Positions 7,178 to 13,771 of a stretch of DNA of 19,396 nucleotides are shown piece after piece (the stretch's first letter is position 1; every line of letters begins with the position of its first letter). The DNA comes from an uncultured Senegalimassilia sp. GTDB lineage: Bacteria; Actinomycetota; Coriobacteriia; Coriobacteriales; Eggerthellaceae. The position numbers and the translations under genes are program-made. The notes below the pieces were generated by a model. The model was not told where the DNA came from. It was given only the letters and a program-made list of their open reading frames with translations, and did no database searches. The stretch is taken from NCBI GenBank assembly GCA_934661765.1, contig CAKUJT010000046.1, forward strand, positions 1-19,396. The letters are read 5' to 3'.

Positions 7178-7996
7178 TTACGCCCGCCGCAGCGCTTCCA
7201 CCACGCTGCGCTCGGTTTCCAGGGAGAAGCCGTCCACGGTTGCTTCGCGGCGCCCGGTGGTGCCGTCCACGCTTCCGCGCTCGACGATGAATTGGTAGAA
7301 ACCGTTGATCTGGTCGAACTCCGGCAGCAGCTTTTCCTGGGCGTATCTGCCCATGGCGGCGGCTATGCCGTAGCCGCCCCAGTTCGATACCGTCGCCACC
7401 ACCAGGTTGTCCACGGTCACCACGCACGGCTCCAACGTCAGCTTGCGGGCGATGGCGTGGGCCACGTTTCCCATGCCGATCTCGTTACCGCCGTCGCCGA
7501 CGCCGATGGTGGGGATGTTGCGGCGCGCGGCCTGCACCACCAGCTCGTCGGTTGGCGAGGTGCGCCTCGATATGTCCACCCCGCGCATATTGCAGTAGCG
7601 GCCGTGGAGGTTGCGTCCGCAGCGCTCGATGGACACGATGCCCACGGGCGCCAGCGAGTCGAGCAGCCTGCCCATGGCGTCGTCGCTGTCGTCGGGTTGG
7701 ACCGTGCGCGTTTGGATGTGCAACTCGTTGAAGTACGCGCACACCGGCGCTTCCGACACCACGACCGGCGTGAACCCCAGCTTCATCAGGGCCTTCGCCA
7801 TCACGTAGGTTCCCGTGGGCCCGTCGGTCTCGGGCGCACCGCCCACGTCGAAGCCCGTGAGCAGGGCCACTTTGCCCAGCGGCCACGACAGGATCTGACG
7901 GGCCGCCCGCGCGCAGAAATCGACGGGCAGCTCCAGGGCCAGTTTCGTCATGCCGCGCGCCGAATGGCGCAGCAGTATCCCTTCGATAGATTCCAT
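7178..7996 (-). CDS. DUF4392 protein, D-glutamate cyclase-like
   Basis: The 272-residue protein carries the conserved blocks of the DUF4392/D-glutamate cyclase-like family: TGFDVGGAPETDGPTG (47-62), SIERCGR followed by YCNMRGVDIS (122-143), and GVGDGGNEIGMGNV (165-178). The vertebrate member (DGLUCY) turns D-glutamate into 5-oxo-D-proline; the bacterial stand-alone form is assumed, not proven, to do the same. No signal peptide or membrane segment is seen, so it should be cytoplasmic. The start is set by GGAGG (8003-8007), six bases before ATG. It lies 18 bases downstream of a D-amino-acid-type aminotransferase gene in the same direction, so the two are almost certainly co-transcribed. That partner can make D-glutamate, which supports the substrate guess. 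Confidence 0.85.
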   Translation of the reverse strand: MESIEGILLRHSARGMTKLALELPVDFCARAARQILSWPLGKVALLTGFDVGGAPETDGPTGTYVMAKALMKLGFTPVVVSEAPVCAYFNELHIQTRTVQPDDSDDAMGRLLDSLAPVGIVSIERCGRNLHGRYCNMRGVDISRRTSPTDELVVQAARRNIPTIGVGDGGNEIGMGNVAHAIARKLTLEPCVVTVDNLVVATVSNWGGYGIAAAMGRYAQEKLLPEFDQINGFYQFIVERGSVDGTTGRREATVDGFSLETERSVVEALRRA

Positions 7997-8014
7997 CGCA
8001 TGCCTCCGTCGCCG

Positions 8015-8863
8015 CTAAACCGCCGTGGCCTCGGCGAACTCGCGGTTCACCTCGGCTCGAAGCGCCTCGGCCACCTCGGGCGACCCGCCGCCGCAGGGCT
8101 TGCCCTCGAACTGCTCGGCGAACAGGCACAGGTTCGACGAGCTGGTCACGATGATCTCCTGCGCGCCGCGCAGCGTGTCCAGGTCGTACGGTTGCTCGTG
8201 CACGGGGATGCCCAGCTTGTTCGCGGCCTTGATCAGGTGTTTTCGCGCAATGCCCGGCAAGATCAGCTCGTCGGTGGGAGCGGTCCACAGCTCGTCGTCC
8301 AGGATGATGGACACGTTGCTGTGCGCGCATTCGGTCACGCGGTTGCCCATGTTCGCGCGGTAGTACACCGTCTCCTGCACGCCTTCGCGCTTTGCCGCCT
8401 GCGAGCTCATGACGGCGGGTAGCAGGTTCAGCGTCTTGATGTTGCAATGGTAGAAACGCGTGTCGGGCTCGCTGCGCAGCTTGATGCGCTTCGTGCCGTC
8501 GGACATCACCTGCGGCGTGATGGTCACCCATAGGTTGCCGGGGCCTTCCACGTAGTCGTGCTTGCGGGGCGCGGTTCCGCGCGTGCATTGGTAGTACACG
8601 AAGTGCTCGGGGGAGTCGACTTTCTTCACCAGCTCGTTGAGCAGGTCGGCAAGCTCCTCGCGCGGCATGGGGATTTGGATGTCGGCAAGGCGGGCGCTGT
8701 TGTAGAAACGGTCCAGGTGCTCGTCCATGGCGAAGATCTTGAAGTTGCGTGCGGGACCGGCGTCGTACACGCCGTCGCCGAAGAAGCAGACGCGGTCGTT
8801 CATGGGCACGACCATGTCCTCGATGGGGCCGAACTTCCCGTTGTAGTAGCCAAGGTTTTCCAT
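8015..8863 (-). CDS. Class IV aminotransferase, D-amino-acid transaminase type
   Basis: This 282-residue fold-type IV PLP enzyme shows FFGDGVYD with Y33, the Schiff-base lysine K143 in HCNIKTLN, and E178 in VTECAHSN. The decisive region is TRGTAPRKHDY: R100 and H102 sit where D-amino-acid transaminases of Bacillus have Arg98 and His100, which bind the substrate carboxylate. Branched-chain aminotransferases lack this pair. The likely reaction is D-alanine + 2-oxoglutarate to pyruvate + D-glutamate, supplying D-glutamate for the wall or, with the next gene, for conversion to 5-oxoproline. It is the first gene of a two-gene operon; a candidate promoter lies at 8889-8919. The ribosome site is weak (AAAGGAAA, rather far from ATG). 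A branched-chain or 4-amino-4-deoxychorismate role is less likely. Confidence 0.87.
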   Translation of the reverse strand: MENLGYYNGKFGPIEDMVVPMNDRVCFFGDGVYDAGPARNFKIFAMDEHLDRFYNSARLADIQIPMPREELADLLNELVKKVDSPEHFVYYQCTRGTAPRKHDYVEGPGNLWVTITPQVMSDGTKRIKLRSEPDTRFYHCNIKTLNLLPAVMSSQAAKREGVQETVYYRANMGNRVTECAHSNVSIILDDELWTAPTDELILPGIARKHLIKAANKLGIPVHEQPYDLDTLRGAQEIIVTSSSNLCLFAEQFEGKPCGGGSPEVAEALRAEVNREFAEATAV

Positions 8864-8888
8864 GAGGAATACGTTTCCTTTCGGGCAA

Positions 8889-8919
8889 AGTAAATGAATT
8901 AGATAGGAATTTGGGTCAA
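8889..8919 (-). promoter_or_regulatory. Candidate promoter of the D-aminotransferase operon
   Basis: On the minus strand TTGACC (8914-8919) is a near-perfect -35, followed after 19 bases by TTTACT (8889-8894) as a -10 matching four of six positions. The spacer is longer than ideal. The -35 overlaps the T-run of the upstream symporter's terminator (TTTTTGACC). Confidence 0.4.
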
Positions 8920-8949
8920 AAAGAGAAGGGGCTCAGGTGCGAGCCCCTT
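8914..8949 (-). terminator. Intrinsic terminator of the amino-acid symporter gene
   Basis: Nine perfect base pairs, AAGGGGCTC (8926-8934) with GAGCCCCTT (8941-8949), loop of six. Read on the minus strand it is followed by TCTCTTTTTG, giving a standard terminator 30 bases after the symporter stop. Confidence 0.88.
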
Positions 8950-8978
8950 CAACGTGTGCTGGAGAGGTTGAAACCGCT

Positions 8979-10514
8979 TTACTTCTCGTGGTACTGCGGG
9001 ATCTCGGTCTTGTCGACCTCTTCCAGGTTATGGTCATACACGTAGTGCTTCGTTTCGCGGGCGATGATGGCGGACAGGCCCAGGACCGCGATGCAGTTCG
9101 GGATGGCCATGAGCGCGTTCATCACGTCGGCGAAGTTCCACACCACGGAGCTGAGGTTGGAGACCGCGGCGCTGCCGGCGGCGTCGCCGACCATCATGCA
9201 GCCCCAGAACACGAACAGCAGGAACACGATGTAGTAGGGGAGGACGGCCTTCTTGCCCAGCAGGTAGCTGATGGCGCGGTTGCCGTACTGGCTCCAGCCC
9301 AGGATGGTGGAGTACGTGAAGGTGACCAGGCCCACCAGCAGCACCAAGGGGCCGAACACGGGGATCTTCTCGAACGCGGCGGTCGCAAGGCCGGCGCCGG
9401 AGGAGATGGTGCCGTCGGCGATGGCCGTGGAAAGCTCGGGGTTCGCCAGCAGCGTGGTCATGAGCATGAGGCCCGTGATTGCGCACACCACGACGGTGTC
9501 CCAGAACGTGCCGGTCATGGAAACGAGCGCCTGACGTGCGGGGTTCTTCGTGGTTGCGGAGGAGGCGACCAGCGGGGCGGAGCCCATGCCGGACTCGTTG
9601 GAGAAGATGCCGCGCTTGAAACCGAACTGCAGAGCCAGGGTGACGGTGGAGCCGACCGCGCCGCCGGCGGCGCCTGCGGGGGTGAAGGCGCCCACGATGA
9701 TCTGGCGGATGGCCTCGCCCAGGAACTCGCCGTTCATGCCGATGATGACCAGGCAGCACACCACGTAGAAGACGGCCATGACGGGGACCAGCTTCTCGCA
9801 CACCTTGGAGATGGACTTGATGCCGCCCAGGATGACGATGGCCACGAGCACCACCACCACGGCGCCGACCAGCCACTGCGGGATGGCCTTGCCGTCGATG
9901 AGCGAGGTGTTGTACAGCGCGTCGGCCAGGGAGTTCGACTGCGTGGAAGCGCCGATGCCGAAGGCGGCCAGCGAAGCGAACAGGGCGAACAGGATGGCCA
10001 GAATGCGGCCGGCCTTCTTGTTCTTGAAGCCGCGCTCAAGGGCGTACATGGCGCCGCCGAGCATGTTGCCGGAGTGGTCCTTCACGCGGTACTTCACGCC
10101 GATGAACACCTCGGAGTACTTCGTGGCGATGCCCAGGATGCCGGTGATCCACATCCAGAAGATGGCGCCCGGGCCGCCGAACAGCAGGCCCGTGCCCACG
10201 CCGACGATGTTGCCCGTGCCGATGGTGGCGGCAAGAGCGGTGGTCAGCGCGCCGAACTGGGTGATGTCGCCGTCGGCGTTGGAGGGGTCGTCCTTGGTGA
10301 CGGACAGCTTGATGCCGGTGCCGATCTTACGCTGAATGAAACCGGTGCGGATGGTCATGAAGATGTGCGTGCCTAGCAGCAGCAAGATCATGATGGGGCC
10401 CCATACGAAGCCATCGACGGCGTCGATGACGTCAAGCGGGCTGGTAGCGGTGGCGATTCCCTCCGCAAGTCCGGTGAACGGCGTGATGAAGAACGATGTA
10501 AGGAAATCCTCCAT
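8979..10514 (-). CDS. Alanine/glycine:cation symporter family protein (AGCS)
   Basis: The protein is a sodium- or proton-coupled amino acid importer of the AGCS family (AlsT/DagA type), embedded in the cytoplasmic membrane, typically moving alanine and glycine. With the start chosen it has 511 residues and about eleven hydrophobic helices. Family signatures are LTTALAATIGTGN through GPGAIFWMW (90-122), GIFSNESGMGSAP (303-315) and TYSTILGWSQYGNRA (400-414). The start ATG at 10514 follows AAAGGGGAAAGG; an in-frame upstream ATG at 10583 would add 23 Arg/Pro-rich residues unlike the family and lies inside the structured leader. Its neighbour is the D-aminotransferase operon, which may use alanine. 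It is transcribed alone and ends in a terminator. Confidence 0.93.
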   Translation of the reverse strand: MEDFLTSFFITPFTGLAEGIATATSPLDVIDAVDGFVWGPIMILLLLGTHIFMTIRTGFIQRKIGTGIKLSVTKDDPSNADGDITQFGALTTALAATIGTGNIVGVGTGLLFGGPGAIFWMWITGILGIATKYSEVFIGVKYRVKDHSGNMLGGAMYALERGFKNKKAGRILAILFALFASLAAFGIGASTQSNSLADALYNTSLIDGKAIPQWLVGAVVVVLVAIVILGGIKSISKVCEKLVPVMAVFYVVCCLVIIGMNGEFLGEAIRQIIVGAFTPAGAAGGAVGSTVTLALQFGFKRGIFSNESGMGSAPLVASSATTKNPARQALVSMTGTFWDTVVVCAITGLMLMTTLLANPELSTAIADGTISSGAGLATAAFEKIPVFGPLVLLVGLVTFTYSTILGWSQYGNRAISYLLGKKAVLPYYIVFLLFVFWGCMMVGDAAGSAAVSNLSSVVWNFADVMNALMAIPNCIAVLGLSAIIARETKHYVYDHNLEEVDKTEIPQYHEK

Positions 10515-10600
10515 GGCCTTTCCCCTTTCTCGTTGGGGAGAGCGCATGCGTCCGGGAGAACCGAAGGGGAGGAATCTCCCCAACGCATACCCTTTCCTCG
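10515..10600 (-). promoter_or_regulatory. Structured leader of the symporter mRNA, possible cis-regulatory RNA
   Basis: On the minus strand the leader can fold in exclusive ways. CGTTGGGGAGA (10575-10585) pairs over 11 bases with TCTCCCCAACG (10531-10541), just before the ribosome site. Alternatively GGGGAG pairs locally with CTCCCC over a four-base loop, and this is enclosed by ATGCGT/ACGCAT. The CTCCCCTT segment is also complementary to the AAGGGGA of the ribosome site. Such alternatives are typical of translational switches, but the sequence matches no riboswitch class I recognise. The rest of the gap to 10705 has no clear promoter. Confidence 0.4.
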
Positions 10601-10705
10601 CGTATATGACAGGGAAAACGCTACCGAAGGCAGTTTACAGAATTGTTTCAAACGCGATAAGGCTCGTGTTACGGCGTTAATTGCATGTTACACGGCGGGG
10701 AAAGG

Positions 10706-10825
10706 ATGGGCACGAGGGAATTCGAAGCTCATGACGTTCGGCTGGGTGACCGGTTCGCGCCGTTCGCAGCTCTGAAGGAGCTCAAGGACGTGATTGCCGG
10801 GGTGGAGGAAGGGGTTGAGGTCTAA
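10706..10825 (+). CDS. Small ORF of 39 residues, unknown function or gene remnant
   Basis: ATG at 10706 opens a 39-codon frame ending in TAA at 10823. The product is acidic and amphipathic; it includes FEAHDVRLGDRFAPF and ends in KELKDVIAGVEEGVEV. The composition looks protein-like rather than random, with Glu/Val/Leu heptad-like spacing. GGGGAAAGG lies immediately upstream and could serve as a ribosome site. The frame stays open upstream only to a stop at 10658-10660. It may be a true small protein or the tail of a decayed larger gene. I recognise no family. The orphan lipoprotein follows 59 bases later. Confidence 0.35.
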   Translation: MGTREFEAHDVRLGDRFAPFAALKELKDVIAGVEEGVEV

Positions 10826-10884
10826 CCTTCGATACGGCTAACATTTTTGTTGGCTCGGCTTAATCTCGATGGGAAGGGAACGAG

Positions 10885-11520
10885 ATGGGAAAAACAGGTG
10901 TTTTCGGCAAAAGCGCAGGTGCCGTAATCGCGACTGCGATGGTGATGTGCGCGCTATGCGTCGGGTTGGCGGGATGCGCCACGCAGAATTCCGGTAACGT
11001 GACGAGCGAGCAGGACGAGAACAGCGCCGTTGAAAAGGCGACTGTTACAACGCGCACGGTCACGTTCCCCGCCTTATTCTTCCAAGATACGGCAGCTGAG
11101 GATGTGCAAGCAAACCTTCAAGAGTGGGGGTGCACCGACGTTGTCGCCAACGAGGACGGCTCTTATACCGCGACGATGCCCATAGACAAGTACAACGAGC
11201 TTGTGGACTCCTGGCATGATTCGACGGCGAAGCAGCTTGACGAGATGCCCAACAGCGAAATCTGGTCAACCATCACCGCCGTTGACTACGATGAGCAGTT
11301 CTCCAAAGTGACCCTGACCACCAGCAACAGCCAGATCGGGCTCAGCGAAGCTTTCGCTCCGTTGCAGGCGGGGCTGATCGCCTGCATGTACCAGCAGTTC
11401 GCGGGGCAGCCGGTCAGCTGCGTTGTGAGCATCATCGACCAGAGCGGTGCGGAACTTGCAAGTACGACCTATCCGGACGCGCTCGACCAAGATCAGCGCG
11501 ATTCGTTAACGGCCAACTAA
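10885..11520 (+). CDS. Putative lipoprotein of unknown function
   Basis: The 211-residue protein begins with a signal peptide (basic start, hydrophobic core of about residues 11-29) and a lipobox LAGC with the lipidated cysteine at C31. It should therefore be tethered outside the cytoplasmic membrane. A Ser/Asn/Glu-rich flexible stretch follows to about residue 55. The remaining 150 residues look like a small alpha/beta domain with repeated turns of the type TVTFPALFF, DGSYTATMPIDKYNELVDSW and ISTVTAV-like strands. I recognise no named family. The ribosome site is GGGAAGGGAA, four to five bases from ATG. No neighbour hints at a role; it appears monocistronic and may end at the hairpin at 11624-11650. 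Confidence 0.8.
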   Translation: MGKTGVFGKSAGAVIATAMVMCALCVGLAGCATQNSGNVTSEQDENSAVEKATVTTRTVTFPALFFQDTAAEDVQANLQEWGCTDVVANEDGSYTATMPIDKYNELVDSWHDSTAKQLDEMPNSEIWSTITAVDYDEQFSKVTLTTSNSQIGLSEAFAPLQAGLIACMYQQFAGQPVSCVVSIIDQSGAELASTTYPDALDQDQRDSLTAN

Positions 11521-11623
11521 CGGACGCTAACGACGGCCCGAATCAAAGCGATTTCGGTAACGGCTACGAGATAGCCGATGCGTCATAGGCGAATTGGGAA
11601 AGCGATAAAAGGACGATTGCTTT

Positions 11624-11650
11624 GAAGCCGCGGATCAACTCCGCGGCTTC
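11624..11650 (+). terminator. Hairpin downstream of the lipoprotein gene
   Basis: GAAGCCGCGGA (11624-11634) and TCCGCGGCTTC (11640-11650) form eleven perfect base pairs over a five-base loop. The following TGCATTGTAGGTTT is T-rich but broken, so it is a probable but imperfect terminator, 103 bases after the stop. A weaker hairpin CGGCTA/TAGCCG lies at 11561-11577. Confidence 0.5.
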
Positions 11651-11682
11651 TGCATTGTAGGTTTGCTTTAGCATGTCACGCA

Positions 11683-11709
11683 ACAAAAAAGCCGCCCGAT
11701 GGGCGGCTT
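11683..11709 (-). terminator. Terminator of the initiator tRNA gene
   Basis: AAGCCGCCC (11689-11697) pairs with GGGCGGCTT (11701-11709) around a three-base loop. Read on the minus strand it is followed by a run of T (11685-11690), just downstream of the tRNA 3' end. Confidence 0.88.
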
Positions 11710-11716
11710 GAACATT

Positions 11717-11793
11717 TGGTCGCGGGGGCAGGATTTGAACCTACGGCCTCCGGGTTATGAGCCCGGCGAGCTACCAGACTGCTCCACCCCGCA
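11717..11793 (-). tRNA. tRNA-fMet (CAT), initiator
   Basis: A 77-base cloverleaf with encoded CCA (11717-11719). The anticodon arm is CCGGG, CTCATAA, CCCGG, with three consecutive G:C pairs that mark the initiator tRNA. The T arm contains GGTTCAAATCC. The acceptor runs GCGGGG against CCCCGC. Position 1 is T opposite G72, a weak pair in place of the usual C1-A72 mismatch, which keeps the initiator feature of no strong pair at 1:72. Confidence 0.95.
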
Positions 11794-11847
11794 ATATGTG
11801 ACCCGCTTTTCGCGGAACTGAATGTTTCGGAAAAGCTGCGAGAAAGA

Positions 11848-11876
11848 ACTATACGCGCCATCCCGCTGCAATGCAA
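11848..11876 (-). promoter_or_regulatory. Promoter of the initiator tRNA gene
   Basis: On the minus strand TTGCAT (11871-11876), a 17-base spacer and TATAGT (11848-11853) form a good housekeeping promoter. Transcription would start about 50 bases before the tRNA 5' end. The tRNA-Thr gene at 18074 has the same TTGC-17-TATAGT arrangement. Confidence 0.7.
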
Positions 11877-11942
11877 GCAAATGATTCCTTGTCACAGAAC
11901 CTTCACAAATAGATGGTGTTTCAGGACGATGCCGTGGTAGCA

Positions 11943-12080
11943 CTATGGGGACTCCATAGGCGATGCGGCGGCAATGCGGCGGGTCCTTTATAGGTGATGC
12001 TGCAGTGAAGATATGGGGACCTCATCAGGCGATTTCGCGGCACCTCTATAGGCAAGCTCACAGCAAACCCCATAGACAAC
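11943..12080 (+). repeat. Degenerate tandem repeat, about five units
   Basis: The motif GGGACTCCATAGGCGATGC is echoed as GGGTCCTTTATAGGTGATGC, GGGACCTCATCAGGCGAT, CCTCTATAGGCAAGC and CCCCATAGACAAC. The shared AGG (AGA in the last) recurs at 11958, 11992, 12027, 12050 and 12074, so spacing is 34, 35, 23 and 24 bases. No gene covers it. Function is unknown. Confidence 0.5.
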
Positions 12081-12180
12081 GTTTGCGCAAGCGCCCCGTC
12101 TACCGCTCGCGCCGGAATATCGCACTCCGCCTTTGACACGAAACCGTTACCTCCTTACAATGCACCACTGGTTCGCGCAA

Positions 12181-12240
12181 ATTCTGCTAGCGCGATCATT
12201 CTGCTACGGGCATTCTGCCCGCATCCGGCGCATTCTGCTA
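12181..12240 (+). repeat. Four direct repeats of ATTCTGC(TA) upstream of yedE
   Basis: ATTCTGCTA occurs at 12181, 12198 and 12232, and ATTCTGCCC at 12212. Spacing is 17, 14 and 20 bases. They lie 170-230 bases before the selenium operon and could be regulator half-sites. A hairpin GCCGCG/CGCGGC (12253-12270) followed by a T-rich stretch comes next. Within the whole 11794-12409 gap I see no supported gene. Confidence 0.5.
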
Positions 12241-12409
12241 GGCGTCGATTTCGCCGCGCTTCGACGCGGCTTGCATTGTTTTCCGTTTCGAATGGCGTTT
12301 TGGGCGTGTTCTGCCTTGTCGTCCCCGTGGGCCTGCGGTCCGCGTGTGCGCATGCGCGACGGAGGATCGAATGCGAACGATTCAACTTTATATACAGAAA
12401 GGGACTTCC

Positions 12410-13510
12410 TTGGATTTCCTCAACAGCAAAAAGGGCCTGGCCCTGGTCGGCGTGCTGGTCGGCCTTGGAATGGCGCTTCTGGCCTTCTCCGGCAACCCCG
12501 CCAACATGGCCATGTGCGCCGCGTGCTTCATCCGCGACATGGCGGGCTCCATGAAGCTGCAAACCACCGAGACGGTGCAGTACTTCCGCCCCGAGATCGT
12601 CGGACTGGTCGTCGGCTCGTTCCTGATCGCCCTGGCCACGCGCGAGTATCGCTCCACGGCGGGTTCTTCCCCCATGACCCGATTCGTCCTGGGCTTCATC
12701 ATGATGATCGGCGCCCTCATCTTCCTGGGCTGCCCGCTTCGCATGGTGCTGCGCATGGCCGCCGGCGACCTGAACGCCTGGGTCGGCCTCATCGGCTTCG
12801 TCCTGGGCGTCGCCACGGGCACGTTCTTCCTGAAGAAGGGCTACTCCCTGGGCCGCGAGCATGACACGAACAAGACGGCCGGCGCCGTCCTGCCCGTGCT
12901 GCTGATCATCGGCCTGTGCATCAGCGTCTTCGCCGGCGTGTTCGCCGTCAGCCAGGCCGGTCCGGGCTCCAAGCACGCTCCGGTGCTCATCGCCCTGGTG
13001 ACCGCCCTCGTGATCGGCGCCCTGGCGCAGAAGGTCCGCATCTGCTTCGCCGGCTCCGTTCGCAACATCTTCCTCATGCGCGACTTCGACCTGATGCTCC
13101 CCATCGCCGGCCTGTTTGTGGTCATGGTGGTGTTCAACCTGGCCACGGGCGGTTTCAAGCTCAGCTTCGACGGCCAGCCCATCGCCCACTCCCAGCACCT
13201 GTGGAACATCCTGGGCCTGTACGCCGTGGGCTTCGGCGCCACGCTGGCCGGCGGCTGCCCGCTGCGCCAGATGACGCTGGCCGGCCAGGGCTCCTGCGAC
13301 GCCGCCGTCACCTTCGTCGGCATGCTCATCGGCGCCGCCTTCGCCCACAACTTCGGCCTGGCTGGCGTTGCCGCCTCCGCCGCAACCGCCGAGAAGGCTG
13401 CCGTCCTGGGCGGTCCGAGCGTTGCGGGCCAGATCGTGCTCGTGTGCTGCATCGTGGTGCTGTTCGTCATCGCCATCGTGAACGTGCGCAAGCGGAAGAA
13501 CGCCGCGTAG
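12410..13510 (+). CDS. yedE: YedE-family putative selenium transporter
   Basis: This multi-pass membrane protein (about ten helices, 366 residues from the start used) belongs to the YeeE/YedE family. The branch is the one tied by comparative genomics to selenium use, possibly bringing in a selenium or sulfur species. Signatures are GNPANMAMCAACFIRDMAG (C36 and C39), FLGCPLRM and AGGCPLRQMTLAGQGSCD; the paired cysteines are typical. The chosen start is TTG at 12410 with AAAGGGA five bases upstream, because it gives the family's short N-terminus DFLNSKKGL. An ATG at 12371 with a strong GGAGG is in frame and would add 13 residues; it cannot be ruled out. It leads a three-gene set with TusA-like and DUF3343 proteins. 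Confidence 0.88.
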   Translation: MDFLNSKKGLALVGVLVGLGMALLAFSGNPANMAMCAACFIRDMAGSMKLQTTETVQYFRPEIVGLVVGSFLIALATREYRSTAGSSPMTRFVLGFIMMIGALIFLGCPLRMVLRMAAGDLNAWVGLIGFVLGVATGTFFLKKGYSLGREHDTNKTAGAVLPVLLIIGLCISVFAGVFAVSQAGPGSKHAPVLIALVTALVIGALAQKVRICFAGSVRNIFLMRDFDLMLPIAGLFVVMVVFNLATGGFKLSFDGQPIAHSQHLWNILGLYAVGFGATLAGGCPLRQMTLAGQGSCDAAVTFVGMLIGAAFAHNFGLAGVAASAATAEKAAVLGGPSVAGQIVLVCCIVVLFVIAIVNVRKRKNAA

Positions 13511-13561
13511 CGTATAAGCTGCAAGCGTATTTCCTCAGTTCATTTACCGAAAGGACTTCAA

Positions 13562-13768
13562 ATGATCGAAGTTGACGCCCGTGGGCTTTCCTGCCCCGAA
13601 CCGGTCATCCTGACCATGAACGCCATGAAAAAGGGCGGCTCCGAGCCCATCAAGGTGACGGTGAGCAACACCGTGGCGCGCGACAACATCTGCTCGCTGG
13701 CGAAGAAGCGCAAGCGCACGGCGACGACGCAGCGCGTCGGCGACGATTTCGTGATCGAGATCGCCTAA
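13562..13768 (+). CDS. TusA/SirA/YedF-like sulfur (selenium) carrier protein
   Basis: A 68-residue single-domain TusA-family protein. It opens with a beta strand (MIEVDARGL) and the catalytic motif SCPEPV, with C11 as the carrier cysteine that would hold a persulfide or selenide. A helix and VTVSN strand follow, then ARDNICSLAKKRKRTA and a terminal strand FVIEIA, as in the two-layer TusA fold. It is shorter than two-domain YedF, which carries an extra DsrE-like domain. AAAGGA lies seven bases before ATG. It sits 51 bases after yedE and three bases before DUF3343; this neighbourhood is the recognised selenium-metabolism context. Confidence 0.9.
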   Translation: MIEVDARGLSCPEPVILTMNAMKKGGSEPIKVTVSNTVARDNICSLAKKRKRTATTQRVGDDFVIEIA

Positions 13769-13771
13769 CCC

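Noticed and set aside
8937..10376. 479-residue plus-strand frame opposite the symporter
   Set aside because: It is the antisense shadow of a clear membrane protein, rich in His/Asp/Gly/Ala with no domain, as expected from GC-rich codon bias.
10540..10590. ACCGAAGGGG with paired flanks, resembling part of a glycine riboswitch
   Set aside because: It is on the plus strand, opposite to the symporter gene, and the rest of the glycine aptamer core is missing.
11943..12240. Repeat-rich gap considered as a CRISPR array
   Set aside because: Units are short, diverged and unevenly spaced, without constant repeats or unique spacers, and no cas gene is near.
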